DNA of 64,000 nt, taken from contig JAJZES010000020.1 in NCBI GenBank assembly GCA_021845985.1, positions 1 to 64,000 of the forward strand, read 5' to 3'. The DNA comes from Pseudomonadota bacterium. GTDB taxonomy: Bacteria > Pseudomonadota > Alphaproteobacteria > Acetobacterales > Acetobacteraceae. Positions 28,358 through 36,358 of the stretch are shown here, one piece after another. The translations under genes were made by a program, and so were the position numbers. The notes beneath the pieces were generated by a model that was given only the letters and a program-made list of their open reading frames with translations, ran no database searches and was not told where the DNA came from. Position 1 is the stretch's first letter. Every line of letters begins with the position of its first letter.

Positions 28358-29310
28358 GCCCCGATCCCCAATCTTGCGCGGGCGGCGGCGTATTCCGCCG
28401 CCAGCCGTGCCACCACCTCGCCCGCCGGCTGCACCGCGCGCACCGCGCCGATGCCGTGCCCGGCGCTCCACACATCACGCCACACCTTGGTCTCGTCGCC
28501 CATGTTCATCTCATGCCCGGCCGCGCGCGGCGGCAGCGCGTCCGGGTCCAGCCCGACGCGCCGCACGCTGGGGCGCAGGAAATTGGCCAGCACGCCGCTG
28601 AAATAGTCAGTATAGACGATGTCGGCGGCGCTGCCCTCGACGATCATGCGCTTGTGGTCCTCCGCCGCATGCGCCTCGGCAGTGGCGATGAAGGCCGAGC
28701 CGACATAGGCGAAATCCGCGCCCATCGCCTGCGCCGCCAGCACCGCCCCGCCGGTCGCGATCGACCCCGACAGCGCCAGCGGCCCCGCAAAGAACTGGCG
28801 GATTTCGGCCACCAGCGCAAAGGGCGAGACCGCGCCGGCGTGGCCGCCGGCGCCGGCGGCGACGGCGATCAGTCCATCGGCGCCCTTGTCGATCGCCTTG
28901 CGGGCGAACATCGCGTTGATCACGTCATGCAGCACCACCGCGCCCCAGTCATGCGCGGCGCGGTTGACCTCCTCGCGCGCGCCGAGCGAGGTGATGATCA
29001 GCGGCACGCGGTGGTGCGCGCACACCTCCATGTCGGCCATCAGCCGCGGGTTGGAACGATGCACGATCTGGTTGACCGCGAACGGCGCGGCGGGGCGCTC
29101 CGGGTGACGTGCATCATGCTCGCCGAGTTCGCCGACGATGCGCCGCAGCCATTCGTCCAGCACATGCGCCGGGCGCGCGTTCAGCGCCGGGAAGCTGCCG
29201 ACCACCCCCGCCTTGCATTGCGCGATGACCAGATCGGGGTGCGAGACGATGAACAGCGGCGCGCCAATCACCGGCAGGCGCAGCCGGTTGAACACAGCAG
29301 GGAGGCTCAT
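28354..29310 (-). CDS. Nitronate monooxygenase/2-nitropropane dioxygenase-family flavoprotein
   Basis: FMN-dependent TIM-barrel protein of 318 aa. Family landmarks are PVIGAPLFIVSHP at the N-terminus, GADGLIAVAAGAGGHAG (phosphate-binding loop and the His of the NMO signature, about 171-187) and ALSGSIATGGAVLAAQAMGADFAYVGSAF. The family covers nitronate oxidases and also ene-type reductases such as IpdC of steroid degradation, so nitronate chemistry should not be assumed. It is bounded by ATGA overlaps with the enolase-like gene before it and the SDR after it. Confidence 0.88.
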   Translation of the reverse strand: MSLPAVFNRLRLPVIGAPLFIVSHPDLVIAQCKAGVVGSFPALNARPAHVLDEWLRRIVGELGEHDARHPERPAAPFAVNQIVHRSNPRLMADMEVCAHHRVPLIITSLGAREEVNRAAHDWGAVVLHDVINAMFARKAIDKGADGLIAVAAGAGGHAGAVSPFALVAEIRQFFAGPLALSGSIATGGAVLAAQAMGADFAYVGSAFIATAEAHAAEDHKRMIVEGSAADIVYTDYFSGVLANFLRPSVRRVGLDPDALPPRAAGHEMNMGDETKVWRDVWSAGHGIGAVRAVQPAGEVVARLAAEYAAARARLGIGA

Positions 29311-30617
29311 CGCGGCACTCCCGCCCCGGCCGCGGCGCGTCCGGCCAGCACCGCGGCGCCGGCAAACCGCCCGCGCGGCCCCATCGCCTCCTCAATGCGC
29401 AGCGCCTCGTTCCATTTCGCCGTGCGTTCGCCACGCGCCATCGACCCCACCTTCAACTGACCGATGCCCCAGCCGACGGCGAGATGCACGATCGTCGTGT
29501 CCTCGGTCTCGCCCGAGCGCGCCGAGACGATGCCGGCCATGCCGGCGGCGCGTGCCGCCTCCCAGGCGGCATGCGTCTCGCTCAGCGTGCCGCGCTGGTT
29601 CGGCTTGAGCAGCACGGCGTTGCAGGCGCGCCGCGTCGCCGCCTGGTCGATGCGCGCCGCCTGCGTCACCAGCAGGTCGTCGCCGACCACCTGCACCCGG
29701 TCGCCGACCGCGGCGGTGAAGGCGGCAAACCCGTCCCAGTCGTCTTCTGCCAGCGGGTCCTCGATCGACACGATCGGATAGCGGCCGATCCAGTCCTGCA
29801 GCAGCCGCACCATCCCGTCACTGTCCATCTCGCGGCCTTCCAGCCCGAGCCGGTAGCGCCCGGCGCTGCCGAACGAGGAGGCGGCGATGTCGAGCGCCAG
29901 CGCGATCTCCTCGCCCGGCTCGAACCCGGCGCGGTCGATGGCGCGCACCACCATTTCCAGCGCCTGTTCATTGGCGGTGAACTCCGGCCACCAGCCGCCC
30001 TCATCGGCGACGCCGTGCAGCAGCCCGGCCTCGCGCATCAGGCTGCCGGCGGCGCGATAGACCTCGGCGGTCCAGTCCAGGGCTTCGGCGAAGTTTCGGG
30101 CGCCGGGGCAGATGACCAGCACGTCCTGAATATCGACCCGCCCGCCGGCATGCGCGCCGCCGCCGAAGATCTGGATTTGCGGCAGCGGCAGCATCCCCGC
30201 CTCCTCGCCGCCGAGATGGCGGTACAGCGGCACCCCCGCCGCCCCGGCCGCAGCATGGGCGGCGGCCATCGACACCGCCAGCATGGCGTTGGCGCCGAGC
30301 CGCGTCTTGCCCTCGGTGCCATCGAGCCGGATCAGCGCCGCGTCGAGCGCCGCCTGATCGGCGGCATTGCTGTGCAGCAGGGTCGCGGCGATCTCGCCGT
30401 TGACGCTGGCGACGGCGCGCGCCACGTCGAGGCCGCCGAAGGTCTCGCCGCCATCGCGCAGGTCGCGCGCCTCCGCCGAGCCGGTGGAGGCGCCGGCGGG
30501 GGCGATGGCGCGTCCGACGGCGCCGCCGGAGAGCAGCATCTCCGCCTCCACCGTGGGCCGCCCGCGGCTGTCCCATACGCGGCGGCCGTGCAGATAGACG
30601 ATCTCGGTCTCGTTCAT
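29307..30617 (-). CDS. Enolase paralogue with altered active site
   Basis: Enolase-fold protein of 436 aa, aligning end to end with phosphopyruvate hydratase. The metal and catalytic set is largely kept: D243 (LALDIAAS), E286 (SIEDPLA), D313 (VGDDLLV), K338 (LLKPNQ), R367-S368 (RSGETED), K389 (GQLKVG) and E206 (ADEGG). Two active-site positions differ from typical enolases: D165 in VDIQDV where Glu is usual, and A366 in SARSGE where His is usual. PAGAST replaces PSGAST. It is joined by ATGA overlaps to an APH-type kinase and an NMO flavoprotein, not to glycolytic genes. I infer dehydration of a different 2-phospho-3-hydroxy acid; a degenerate true enolase is the alternative. Confidence 0.85.
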   Translation of the reverse strand: MNETEIVYLHGRRVWDSRGRPTVEAEMLLSGGAVGRAIAPAGASTGSAEARDLRDGGETFGGLDVARAVASVNGEIAATLLHSNAADQAALDAALIRLDGTEGKTRLGANAMLAVSMAAAHAAAGAAGVPLYRHLGGEEAGMLPLPQIQIFGGGAHAGGRVDIQDVLVICPGARNFAEALDWTAEVYRAAGSLMREAGLLHGVADEGGWWPEFTANEQALEMVVRAIDRAGFEPGEEIALALDIAASSFGSAGRYRLGLEGREMDSDGMVRLLQDWIGRYPIVSIEDPLAEDDWDGFAAFTAAVGDRVQVVGDDLLVTQAARIDQAATRRACNAVLLKPNQRGTLSETHAAWEAARAAGMAGIVSARSGETEDTTIVHLAVGWGIGQLKVGSMARGERTAKWNEALRIEEAMGPRGRFAGAAVLAGRAAAGAGVPR

Positions 30618-31621
30618 CCCGTTTCCTTCCGCCACGCCGCCGCCACCCGGTCCAGCCGCGTCGCCGGCGCCGCCAGCAAGGCGCGGGCGACGCGGCGAAC
30701 CCGGTCCTGGTCCGACGCCGCGGTAATGTACTCGACCGGCGACTTGCCATCCACCCGCGCCAGCAGCAGCCCCGGCAGCAGCGTCGCCGCCCGCGCCTCC
30801 AGCGCCACCGGCCGCTCCCAGTCCACCCGCGCCAGATAGCGCCCGCCGAGCGCCGCGAAGCAGTCGAGAAGGCCCTGCCGCGCCGGCGGAGTCCACAGGC
30901 ATTTCAGCAGCAGATGGGTCAGGCAGAAGGCGAGGTCGAAGGCCGGGTCACCCCACCAGGCGCATTCCGCATCAAGGAACACCGGACCGGCCGGGCCGAC
31001 CAGGATGTTTTTCGGGCTGACATCGCCATGCACCAGCGCCAGCCGCGTCGCCGCGGTGTCCGCCGCCAGCCGCCGCAGCGCCGCGGCGCGGTCGGGATGG
31101 CGGGCGGCGGTGGCCAGCAGATAGGGGTCGAGCCGGATGGCGTGGAAAATTGCGTCGGTCGGGAAGTCGGCCGCGACCGTCGGGTCGGCCGCAGTTGTAC
31201 TGTGGATGGTGGCGAGGTTGTGCCCGACCGTCGCGGCGAAATCCGGGTCGGCGTGGCCGTCACGCAGCCGCGTCTTCCACAGCGGGTATCGTTCCGGCGG
31301 GAGATAGTCCATCGCCAGCGAGCCGCTCTCGGCGTCCTCCCCGAGCAGCGCCGGGGCGGCGCCGGGCAGGGCGGCGCCGGCATGGCGCATCCAGCGCGCC
31401 TCATACCGATTGCGCTCTACCGGCGCCTGCCAGTCGGCCGCGACTTTCAGCCGGGCCAGGGCGCGTTTGACGCAGACCGGCCGGTCGCCGAGCCGGATCA
31501 GCCAGATGTCGGAGGAGACGCCGCCGGCCAGCGCCTCGCCGCACGGCGGCGGCAGATCGGCGGCGAGCAGCCCCATGCGCCGCAGCGCGGCGACGATCGG
31601 CGGTGGCAATTGGTCGCGCAT
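30614..31621 (-). CDS. APH/choline-kinase-fold small-molecule phosphotransferase
   Basis: Kinase-like protein of 335 aa of the aminoglycoside-phosphotransferase superfamily: ATP-contacting K52 in VCVKRAL, Brenner motif VHGDVSPKNIL with catalytic D200 and N205, and metal-binding FLDAECAWWGDPAFDLA (D217). It would phosphorylate a hydroxyl of a small molecule in the cytosol; nothing ties it to antibiotic resistance. It is the first gene of the four-gene operon, and its stop overlaps the enolase-like start (ATGA). An obvious reading is kinase first, enolase-type elimination second. The start was set at MRDQLPPPIV, 71 bp from the divergent CoA-transferase. Confidence 0.87.
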   Translation of the reverse strand: MRDQLPPPIVAALRRMGLLAADLPPPCGEALAGGVSSDIWLIRLGDRPVCVKRALARLKVAADWQAPVERNRYEARWMRHAGAALPGAAPALLGEDAESGSLAMDYLPPERYPLWKTRLRDGHADPDFAATVGHNLATIHSTTAADPTVAADFPTDAIFHAIRLDPYLLATAARHPDRAAALRRLAADTAATRLALVHGDVSPKNILVGPAGPVFLDAECAWWGDPAFDLAFCLTHLLLKCLWTPPARQGLLDCFAALGGRYLARVDWERPVALEARAATLLPGLLLARVDGKSPVEYITAASDQDRVRRVARALLAAPATRLDRVAAAWRKETG

Positions 31622-31692
31622 CGCGCCATCCTGCGCGGCGCCGGCCGCAGCGGCAACGGCCGGATGCGGGCGCCGAGGACGGAGAGCCGCCG
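31622..31692. promoter_or_regulatory. 71-bp divergent promoter region of the kinase/enolase-like and CoA-transferase-like operons
   Basis: The whole upstream region of two divergent operons is this short GC-rich gap, which must hold both promoters unless they extend into coding sequence. GGAGAGCCGCCG before 31693 serves as ribosome-binding site for the alpha subunit. I see no clear sigma-70 boxes. Sharing such a short region suggests joint regulation. Confidence 0.4.
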
Positions 31693-32469
31693 ATGACCGT
31701 TTCGCTCGACACGCTGGTCGCCCGCATCCCGGACGGCGCCATGCTGGTGGTCCCGGCCGATTACAGCGGCGTCGCGGTGGCGGCGACGCGGGCGCTGATC
31801 GCACGCGGGGTGCGCGGGCTGCATCTGCTGGCGGCGCCGACCTCCGGCATTCAGGCCGACCTGCTGATCGCCGCCGGCTGCGTCGCGACCATGGAGGCCG
31901 CCGGCGTCACGCTCGGCGAGTTCGGCACTGCGCCGGCCTTCAACGCCGCGGTGCGTGCCGGCAATATCCGCATGCTGGACTCGACCTGCCCGGCCATCCA
32001 TGCGGCACTCAACGCCGCCGAGAAGGGGCTGCCGTTCATTCCGCTGCGCGGCCTGATCGGCAGCGACGTGCTGCGCCACCGCCCCGACTGGCGGGTGATG
32101 CAGAACCCGTTCGCCGAGGCGCCCGACCCGATCGTGCTGCTGCCGGCGCTGCGCCCGGATGTGGCGCTGTTCCACGCCGCCGCCGCCGACCGCGAGGGCA
32201 ATGTCTGGGTCGGCCGCCGGCGCGAGCTGGCGGTGATGGCGCATGCCGCGCGGCGCACGCTGGTCACCGTCGAGCGGGTGCTGGAGACGTGTTTCTTTGA
32301 CCGCGAGGAGCTGGTCGCCGGGGTGCTGCCGGCGCTCTATGTCGAGGCGGTCGCCGTCGCCGAGCGCGGCGCCTGGCCGCTCGGCATCGACGAGGCGTAC
32401 GCACCCGACGCGGCGGCACTGGCCCGCTACGCCGCCGGCACGCTGTTTCCGGCGCGGCTGGCGGCGTGA
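31693..32469 (+). CDS. Class I CoA-transferase-like protein, alpha subunit
   Basis: Protein of 258 aa with the Rossmann-like fold of family I CoA-transferase A subunits (3-oxoacid, glutaconate and IpdA types). Segments include MLVVPADYSGVAVAATRALIARGVRGLHLL and NPFAEAPDPIVLLPALRPDVALFHAAAADREGNVWVG, the latter being the usual conserved A-subunit block. It must act with the beta subunit, whose gene overlaps its stop as TGATG. The pair faces the kinase/enolase-like operon. Confidence 0.88.
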   Translation: MTVSLDTLVARIPDGAMLVVPADYSGVAVAATRALIARGVRGLHLLAAPTSGIQADLLIAAGCVATMEAAGVTLGEFGTAPAFNAAVRAGNIRMLDSTCPAIHAALNAAEKGLPFIPLRGLIGSDVLRHRPDWRVMQNPFAEAPDPIVLLPALRPDVALFHAAAADREGNVWVGRRRELAVMAHAARRTLVTVERVLETCFFDREELVAGVLPALYVEAVAVAERGAWPLGIDEAYAPDAAALARYAAGTLFPARLAA

Positions 32470-33224
32470 TGGATGACGCGGTGCTGATCGCCGCCCTTGC
32501 CGGGCTGATCGGCACGGCGGGACATGTGGCGACCGGCGCGCTGTCGCCGATTCCGATGGCGGCGGCGATGCTGGCGCGGCGCCGCTCGGGCGGACGGATG
32601 CGCGTCACCGTGCTCGGCTCGCGCCGCAGCAACCGCTTTACCGACGGCGCCAAGGAGTTGTTCGACTGCGCGGCGCAGGGGCGGCTCGATGTGTTTTTCC
32701 TCTCCGGCGCCCAGATCGACGGCGAGGCCAACATCAACCTGCTCAGCGTCGGCGATTATGCGCGGCCGACGCAGCGGTTTTCCGGGTCGTTCGGGGCACC
32801 ATACTTGTACATGCTGGTGCCGCGGGTGATCCTGTTCCGCCCCGGGCATGACCGGCGGGCGTTGGTGCCGCGCGTCGATTTCGTCAGTGCGCCGGGATGG
32901 AGCGCGCCGGAGGTGTACCGTCCGGGCGGCCCGGCGGCGCTGGTCACCGGCCGCTGCGTGTTCGACTGGCGGCGCGCCGAGCGGCGGTTTGCCCTGCGCA
33001 GCGTGCATCCGGGGGAGACGGCGGCGGGGGTGCGCGCGGCGACCGGGTTTGACTACAGCGAGCCGGACGCCGTGGCGCAGACGGAGCTGCCGGATGCGGC
33101 GCTGCGGGCGGAGATCAGCGACGTGGTGGCGCGGGACGTTGCCGAGACCTATCCGCAGTTCGCCGCGACATTTGGCGGGCAAGGCTTCGACGGTGCTGCA
33201 CAGGGAGCGCGACCTGCTCTATAG
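32469..33224 (+). CDS. Class I CoA-transferase-like protein, beta subunit, catalytic Glu apparently missing
   Basis: Beta-subunit partner of 251 aa with family blocks FFLSGAQIDGEANINLLSVGDY and PRVDFVSAPG. In true class I transferases the catalytic Glu sits in an (Y)ESG motif after about 50 residues; here the aligned stretch reads RVTVLGSRRSN, with Gly50 in that place. The same loss is known in IpdAB, a ring-opening hydrolase of steroid breakdown built on this fold. So hydrolase chemistry on a CoA thioester is as likely as CoA transfer. Either GTG 32466 or ATG 32469 can start it. Confidence 0.82.
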   Translation: MDDAVLIAALAGLIGTAGHVATGALSPIPMAAAMLARRRSGGRMRVTVLGSRRSNRFTDGAKELFDCAAQGRLDVFFLSGAQIDGEANINLLSVGDYARPTQRFSGSFGAPYLYMLVPRVILFRPGHDRRALVPRVDFVSAPGWSAPEVYRPGGPAALVTGRCVFDWRRAERRFALRSVHPGETAAGVRAATGFDYSEPDAVAQTELPDAALRAEISDVVARDVAETYPQFAATFGGQGFDGAAQGARPAL

Positions 33225-33266
33225 CGCCTGGGGTGGCCCGCCCCGGTTGGCCGTGGGGAGATGTTG

Positions 33267-34523
33267 GTGACGGATGGTCCGCTGATTGTTGTCGGAGCCG
33301 GAACTGTCGGCCTCGCCATCGCCTACCACCTTCACCAGGAGGGGATGGCGGTCACCGTCATCGACCGCGACCCGGAGGGCGACCGTGCCTCGCACGGGAA
33401 TGCCGGCGCCATCGCCGTCACCGAGGTAGTCCCGGCCTCGGTTCCCGGACTGGCGTGGAAAGTCCCTGGCTGGCTGCTGGATCCGCTCGGCCCACTGGCC
33501 ATACGGCCGCGCCACGCCCCCAGGCTGGCCCGCTGGCTGTGGGCCTTTGCCCGCGCCGGGCGGCCCGCCGAGGTCGCGCGCATCGCCGCCGCGCTGTCGG
33601 CGCTGAACAGCCGCGTCTATGACGATCTCATCCCGATGCTGACGGCGACCGGCCTGATCGGCGAGCTGCACCGCAGCGGCGCGCTGACCGTTTATGAAAG
33701 CCGCAAGGCCTTCGCGGCGGACAGTGCCGCGTGGGAGCTCAAGCGGCGGCACGGGATCGAGATGGAGATGCTCGGCCGGGCCGAGGCGCTTGCCCTGGAA
33801 CCCGCCCTGGGTCCGATCGTCGCCTGTGGCGTCTTCACCCCCCAGTGGTCGCATATCAGCGACCCCAGGCACCTCGTCAGCGCGCTGCGAACCTGGCTGC
33901 AGGCGGCGGGCGTCGTTGTCATGCCCGGTGAGGTGGCCGCCATCGACGGCAGCGATCCGCTGAGCGTCAGGCTGCGCGACGGCCGCTCGGTCACCGCGGC
34001 GCGGGTGGTGGTCGCCGCCGGTGCCTGGTCTGGACGCCTGGCCAAGGGACTGGGCGACGCCGTGCTGCTGGAGAGCGAGCGCGGCTACAACACGACCATC
34101 CGCGAACCCGGCGTGACGGTCGGACGGGAGATCATTTTCGCCGAGCGCAGCTTCGTGGCGACGCCGCTGAGCTGCGGTCTGCGCATTGGCGGCGCGGCCG
34201 AGTTCGGCGGATTGGCTGCAGTCGCCGACTACCGACGCTCCAAGGCATTGGCGAAACTTGCCGCGCGGTATTTTCCCGACCTGCGCACCGCGGGCGGGGT
34301 TGAATGGGCAGGGCATCGCCCGGCCACGCCCGACAGCCTGCCGGTGATCGGCCGGGCGTCCGCCAATGACCGCGTGTTCTATGCCTTCGGTCACGGTCAT
34401 CTCGGTCTGACACAGGCGGCAACGACCGGCCGGTTGATCGCGGATTTGCTGCTGCGGCGACCGACGCCGATTGATTTGACACCCTACGCCGTCACCCGCT
34501 TTCGCCCGCTTTGGTCAGGATAG
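33267..34523 (+). CDS. DAO-family FAD oxidoreductase, probable D-hydroxyproline/D-amino-acid dehydrogenase
   Basis: Flavoprotein of about 418 aa with the ADP-binding fold PLIVVGAGTVGLAIAYHL near the N-terminus and the C-terminal WAGHRPATPDSLPVIGR and YAFGHGHLGLTQA segments of DadA-like dehydrogenases. The next gene, 3 bp on, encodes a 4-hydroxyproline epimerase, so oxidation of cis-4-hydroxy-D-proline is the likely reaction, with electrons going to the respiratory chain. GTG at 33267 is preferred because GGGGAG lies 6 nt ahead; the ATG at 33261 touches that motif. Confidence 0.85.
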   Translation: MTDGPLIVVGAGTVGLAIAYHLHQEGMAVTVIDRDPEGDRASHGNAGAIAVTEVVPASVPGLAWKVPGWLLDPLGPLAIRPRHAPRLARWLWAFARAGRPAEVARIAAALSALNSRVYDDLIPMLTATGLIGELHRSGALTVYESRKAFAADSAAWELKRRHGIEMEMLGRAEALALEPALGPIVACGVFTPQWSHISDPRHLVSALRTWLQAAGVVVMPGEVAAIDGSDPLSVRLRDGRSVTAARVVVAAGAWSGRLAKGLGDAVLLESERGYNTTIREPGVTVGREIIFAERSFVATPLSCGLRIGGAAEFGGLAAVADYRRSKALAKLAARYFPDLRTAGGVEWAGHRPATPDSLPVIGRASANDRVFYAFGHGHLGLTQAATTGRLIADLLLRRPTPIDLTPYAVTRFRPLWSG

Positions 34524-34526
34524 CCG

Positions 34527-35528
34527 ATGGCCCGTCACACGTTCTTCTGCATCGACGCGCACACCTGCGGCAACCCGGTTCGCGTCATTGCCGGTGGCGG
34601 GCCGATGCTGCCCCATGTCAGCATGGCCGAGCGGCGCGCGCTTTTCCTGCGTGACCATGACTGGGTGCGGCGGGCGCTGATGTTCGAGCCGCGCGGCCAC
34701 GATGTCATGTCGGGTTCGATCCTGTATCCGCCGTTTCGCGACGATTGCGATCTCGCGGTGCTGTACATCGAGGTGAGTGGCTGTCTGCCGATGTGCGGGC
34801 ACGGCACCATCGGCACGGTAACGGCCGCCATCGAGGCCGGGCTGGTGGTGCCCCGCCAGGCCGGGCGGCTGGCGATCGAGGCGCCGGCGGGGCGGATCGT
34901 CGTCGAGTACACCACAGCCGGCCAATACGTCGAGCAGGTGCGGCTGTTCAACGTCGCCAGCTATCTGCACGCCGCCGACGTGACAATCGATGTGCCAGGA
35001 CTTGGCCCGCTGACGGTCGATCTGGCGTACGGCGGCAACTACTACGTCATCATCGAACCGCAGCGGAACTGGAGCGGACTGGAGACGATGTCGGCCGATC
35101 TGATCCTGCGGCTCAGTCCGCTGGTGCGGCGGGCGGCGCAGGAACGGCTGGCGCCGGTCCATCCCGAGGACGCGCGCATCGGCGGTGTCAGCCATGTCAT
35201 GTGGTGCGACCGGCCGCGCAACCCGCGGGCCACGGCGCGGAACGCGGTGTTCTACGGCGACAAGGCGATTGACCGCTCGCCCTGCGGCACCGGCTCCTCG
35301 GCGCGCATGGCCCAGTTGGTGGCCAAGGGGCGGCTGGCCGTCGGCGACGAATTCGTCCACGAGAGCATCATCGGCTCCATGTTCGACTGCCGGGTCGAGG
35401 CTGCGGCACGGGTCGGCAGCCACGCCGCCATCTTGCCGAGCGTCTCCGGCTGGGCACGGGTCATTGGCCACAACACGATCTTCGTCGATGATCGGGATCC
35501 CTTGGCGCACGGATTCCAACTGAGCTGA
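34527..35528 (+). CDS. 4-hydroxyproline 2-epimerase (proline racemase family)
   Basis: Cofactor-independent epimerase of 333 aa. Both catalytic cysteines are in place: C90 in PMCGHGTIG and C253 in [10 protein letters not shown], numbers matching characterised 4-hydroxyproline epimerases. It converts trans-4-hydroxy-L-proline to cis-4-hydroxy-D-proline, which the adjacent flavoenzyme can oxidise. The later enzymes of the route (deaminase, ketoglutarate semialdehyde dehydrogenase) are not in this window. Confidence 0.92.
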   Translation: MARHTFFCIDAHTCGNPVRVIAGGGPMLPHVSMAERRALFLRDHDWVRRALMFEPRGHDVMSGSILYPPFRDDCDLAVLYIEVSGCLPMCGHGTIGTVTAAIEAGLVVPRQAGRLAIEAPAGRIVVEYTTAGQYVEQVRLFNVASYLHAADVTIDVPGLGPLTVDLAYGGNYYVIIEPQRNWSGLETMSADLILRLSPLVRRAAQERLAPVHPEDARIGGVSHVMWCDRPRNPRATARNAVFYGDKAIDRSPCGTGSSARMAQLVAKGRLAVGDEFVHESIIGSMFDCRVEAAARVGSHAAILPSVSGWARVIGHNTIFVDDRDPLAHGFQLS

Positions 35529-35634
35529 TCCGCCGCCCGCCGTGGCGGAGCGCAACCGTGCCGCAGCGATAGGGATTTTGTTAAGCCTCGTGCGGCATGG
35601 TCGGCGGCGTTCACCAGGAAGGGAAACGCGCGCG

Positions 35635-36276
35635 ATGAACTTTATCGCCGGTCAATCCAAACTCCGCAGCAATCTCGTCGCCGATCGGCCGTCGCGCAAG
35701 GAGACGGAGGACGCGGTGCGAACGCTGCTGCGTTGGGCTGGCGATGATCCTGAGCGCGAGGGCCTGCGCGACACGCCGGCCCGCGTCGCCCGCGCCTATG
35801 AGGAATTCTTCGCCGGGTACGACATCGACCCGCGCGAAATCCTCGCCCGCACTTTCGAGGAGGTCGAAGGCTATGACGAGATCGTCCTGCTGCGCAATAT
35901 CCGTCTGGAAAGCGTGTGCGAGCATCACATGGCAACGATCATCGGCCGCGTGCATGTCGCCTATCTGCCGGCCAGTCGCGTTGTCGGCATCAGCAAGCTC
36001 GCCCGCGTCGTGGAAGCTTATGGCAAGCGCCTGCAGATCCAGGAGAAGCTGACCGCGCAGATCGCCAACACGATCAACGACGTGTTGCAGCCGCGCGGCG
36101 TCGCCGTGGTGGTCGAGGCGGCGCACCAGTGCATGACCACCCGCGGCATTCACAAGACGGGTGTGACGATGACCACCAGCCGCATGCTCGGCGCCTTTCG
36201 CGACGATCTCGCGACACGGCAGGAATTCCTCGCCATGCTGCAGGCGGGTGGATCGTCCGGCACTTGCCAGGATTGA
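35635..36276 (+). CDS. folE: GTP cyclohydrolase I
   Basis: FolE of 213 aa, first enzyme of tetrahydrofolate (and possibly queuosine) synthesis, turning GTP into dihydroneopterin triphosphate. The zinc-binding and catalytic residues lie in [21 protein letters not shown] and [10 protein letters not shown], and KTGVTMTT follows. The start after AGGAAGGG is clear. It is monocistronic, ending at a very strong hairpin shared with lctP. Confidence 0.97.
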   Translation: MNFIAGQSKLRSNLVADRPSRKETEDAVRTLLRWAGDDPEREGLRDTPARVARAYEEFFAGYDIDPREILARTFEEVEGYDEIVLLRNIRLESVCEHHMATIIGRVHVAYLPASRVVGISKLARVVEAYGKRLQIQEKLTAQIANTINDVLQPRGVAVVVEAAHQCMTTRGIHKTGVTMTTSRMLGAFRDDLATRQEFLAMLQAGGSSGTCQD

Positions 36277-36304
36277 TGCCGCAGCGCGGCGGGTGGGCAA
36301 CATC

Positions 36305-36342
36305 TGTGGCGGCGTCGCGCAAGGTCGCGCGACGCCGCCACA
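36305..36342. terminator. Bidirectional terminator hairpin between folE and lctP
   Basis: TGTGGCGGCGTCGCGC and its exact complement GCGCGACGCCGCCACA form a perfect 16-bp stem with loop AAGGTC. It lies in the 82-bp gap between two converging genes, 28 bp after folE and 16 bp after lctP. No T-run is present on the plus strand, so Rho may assist. Confidence 0.8.
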
Positions 36343-36358
36343 TTCCGTCATCGTCGGT

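Noticed and set aside
30614-31621. Antibiotic-resistance gene from the APH-type kinase fold
   Set aside because: Context is a catabolic-type operon; the superfamily has many non-resistance kinases and nothing here suggests aminoglycosides.
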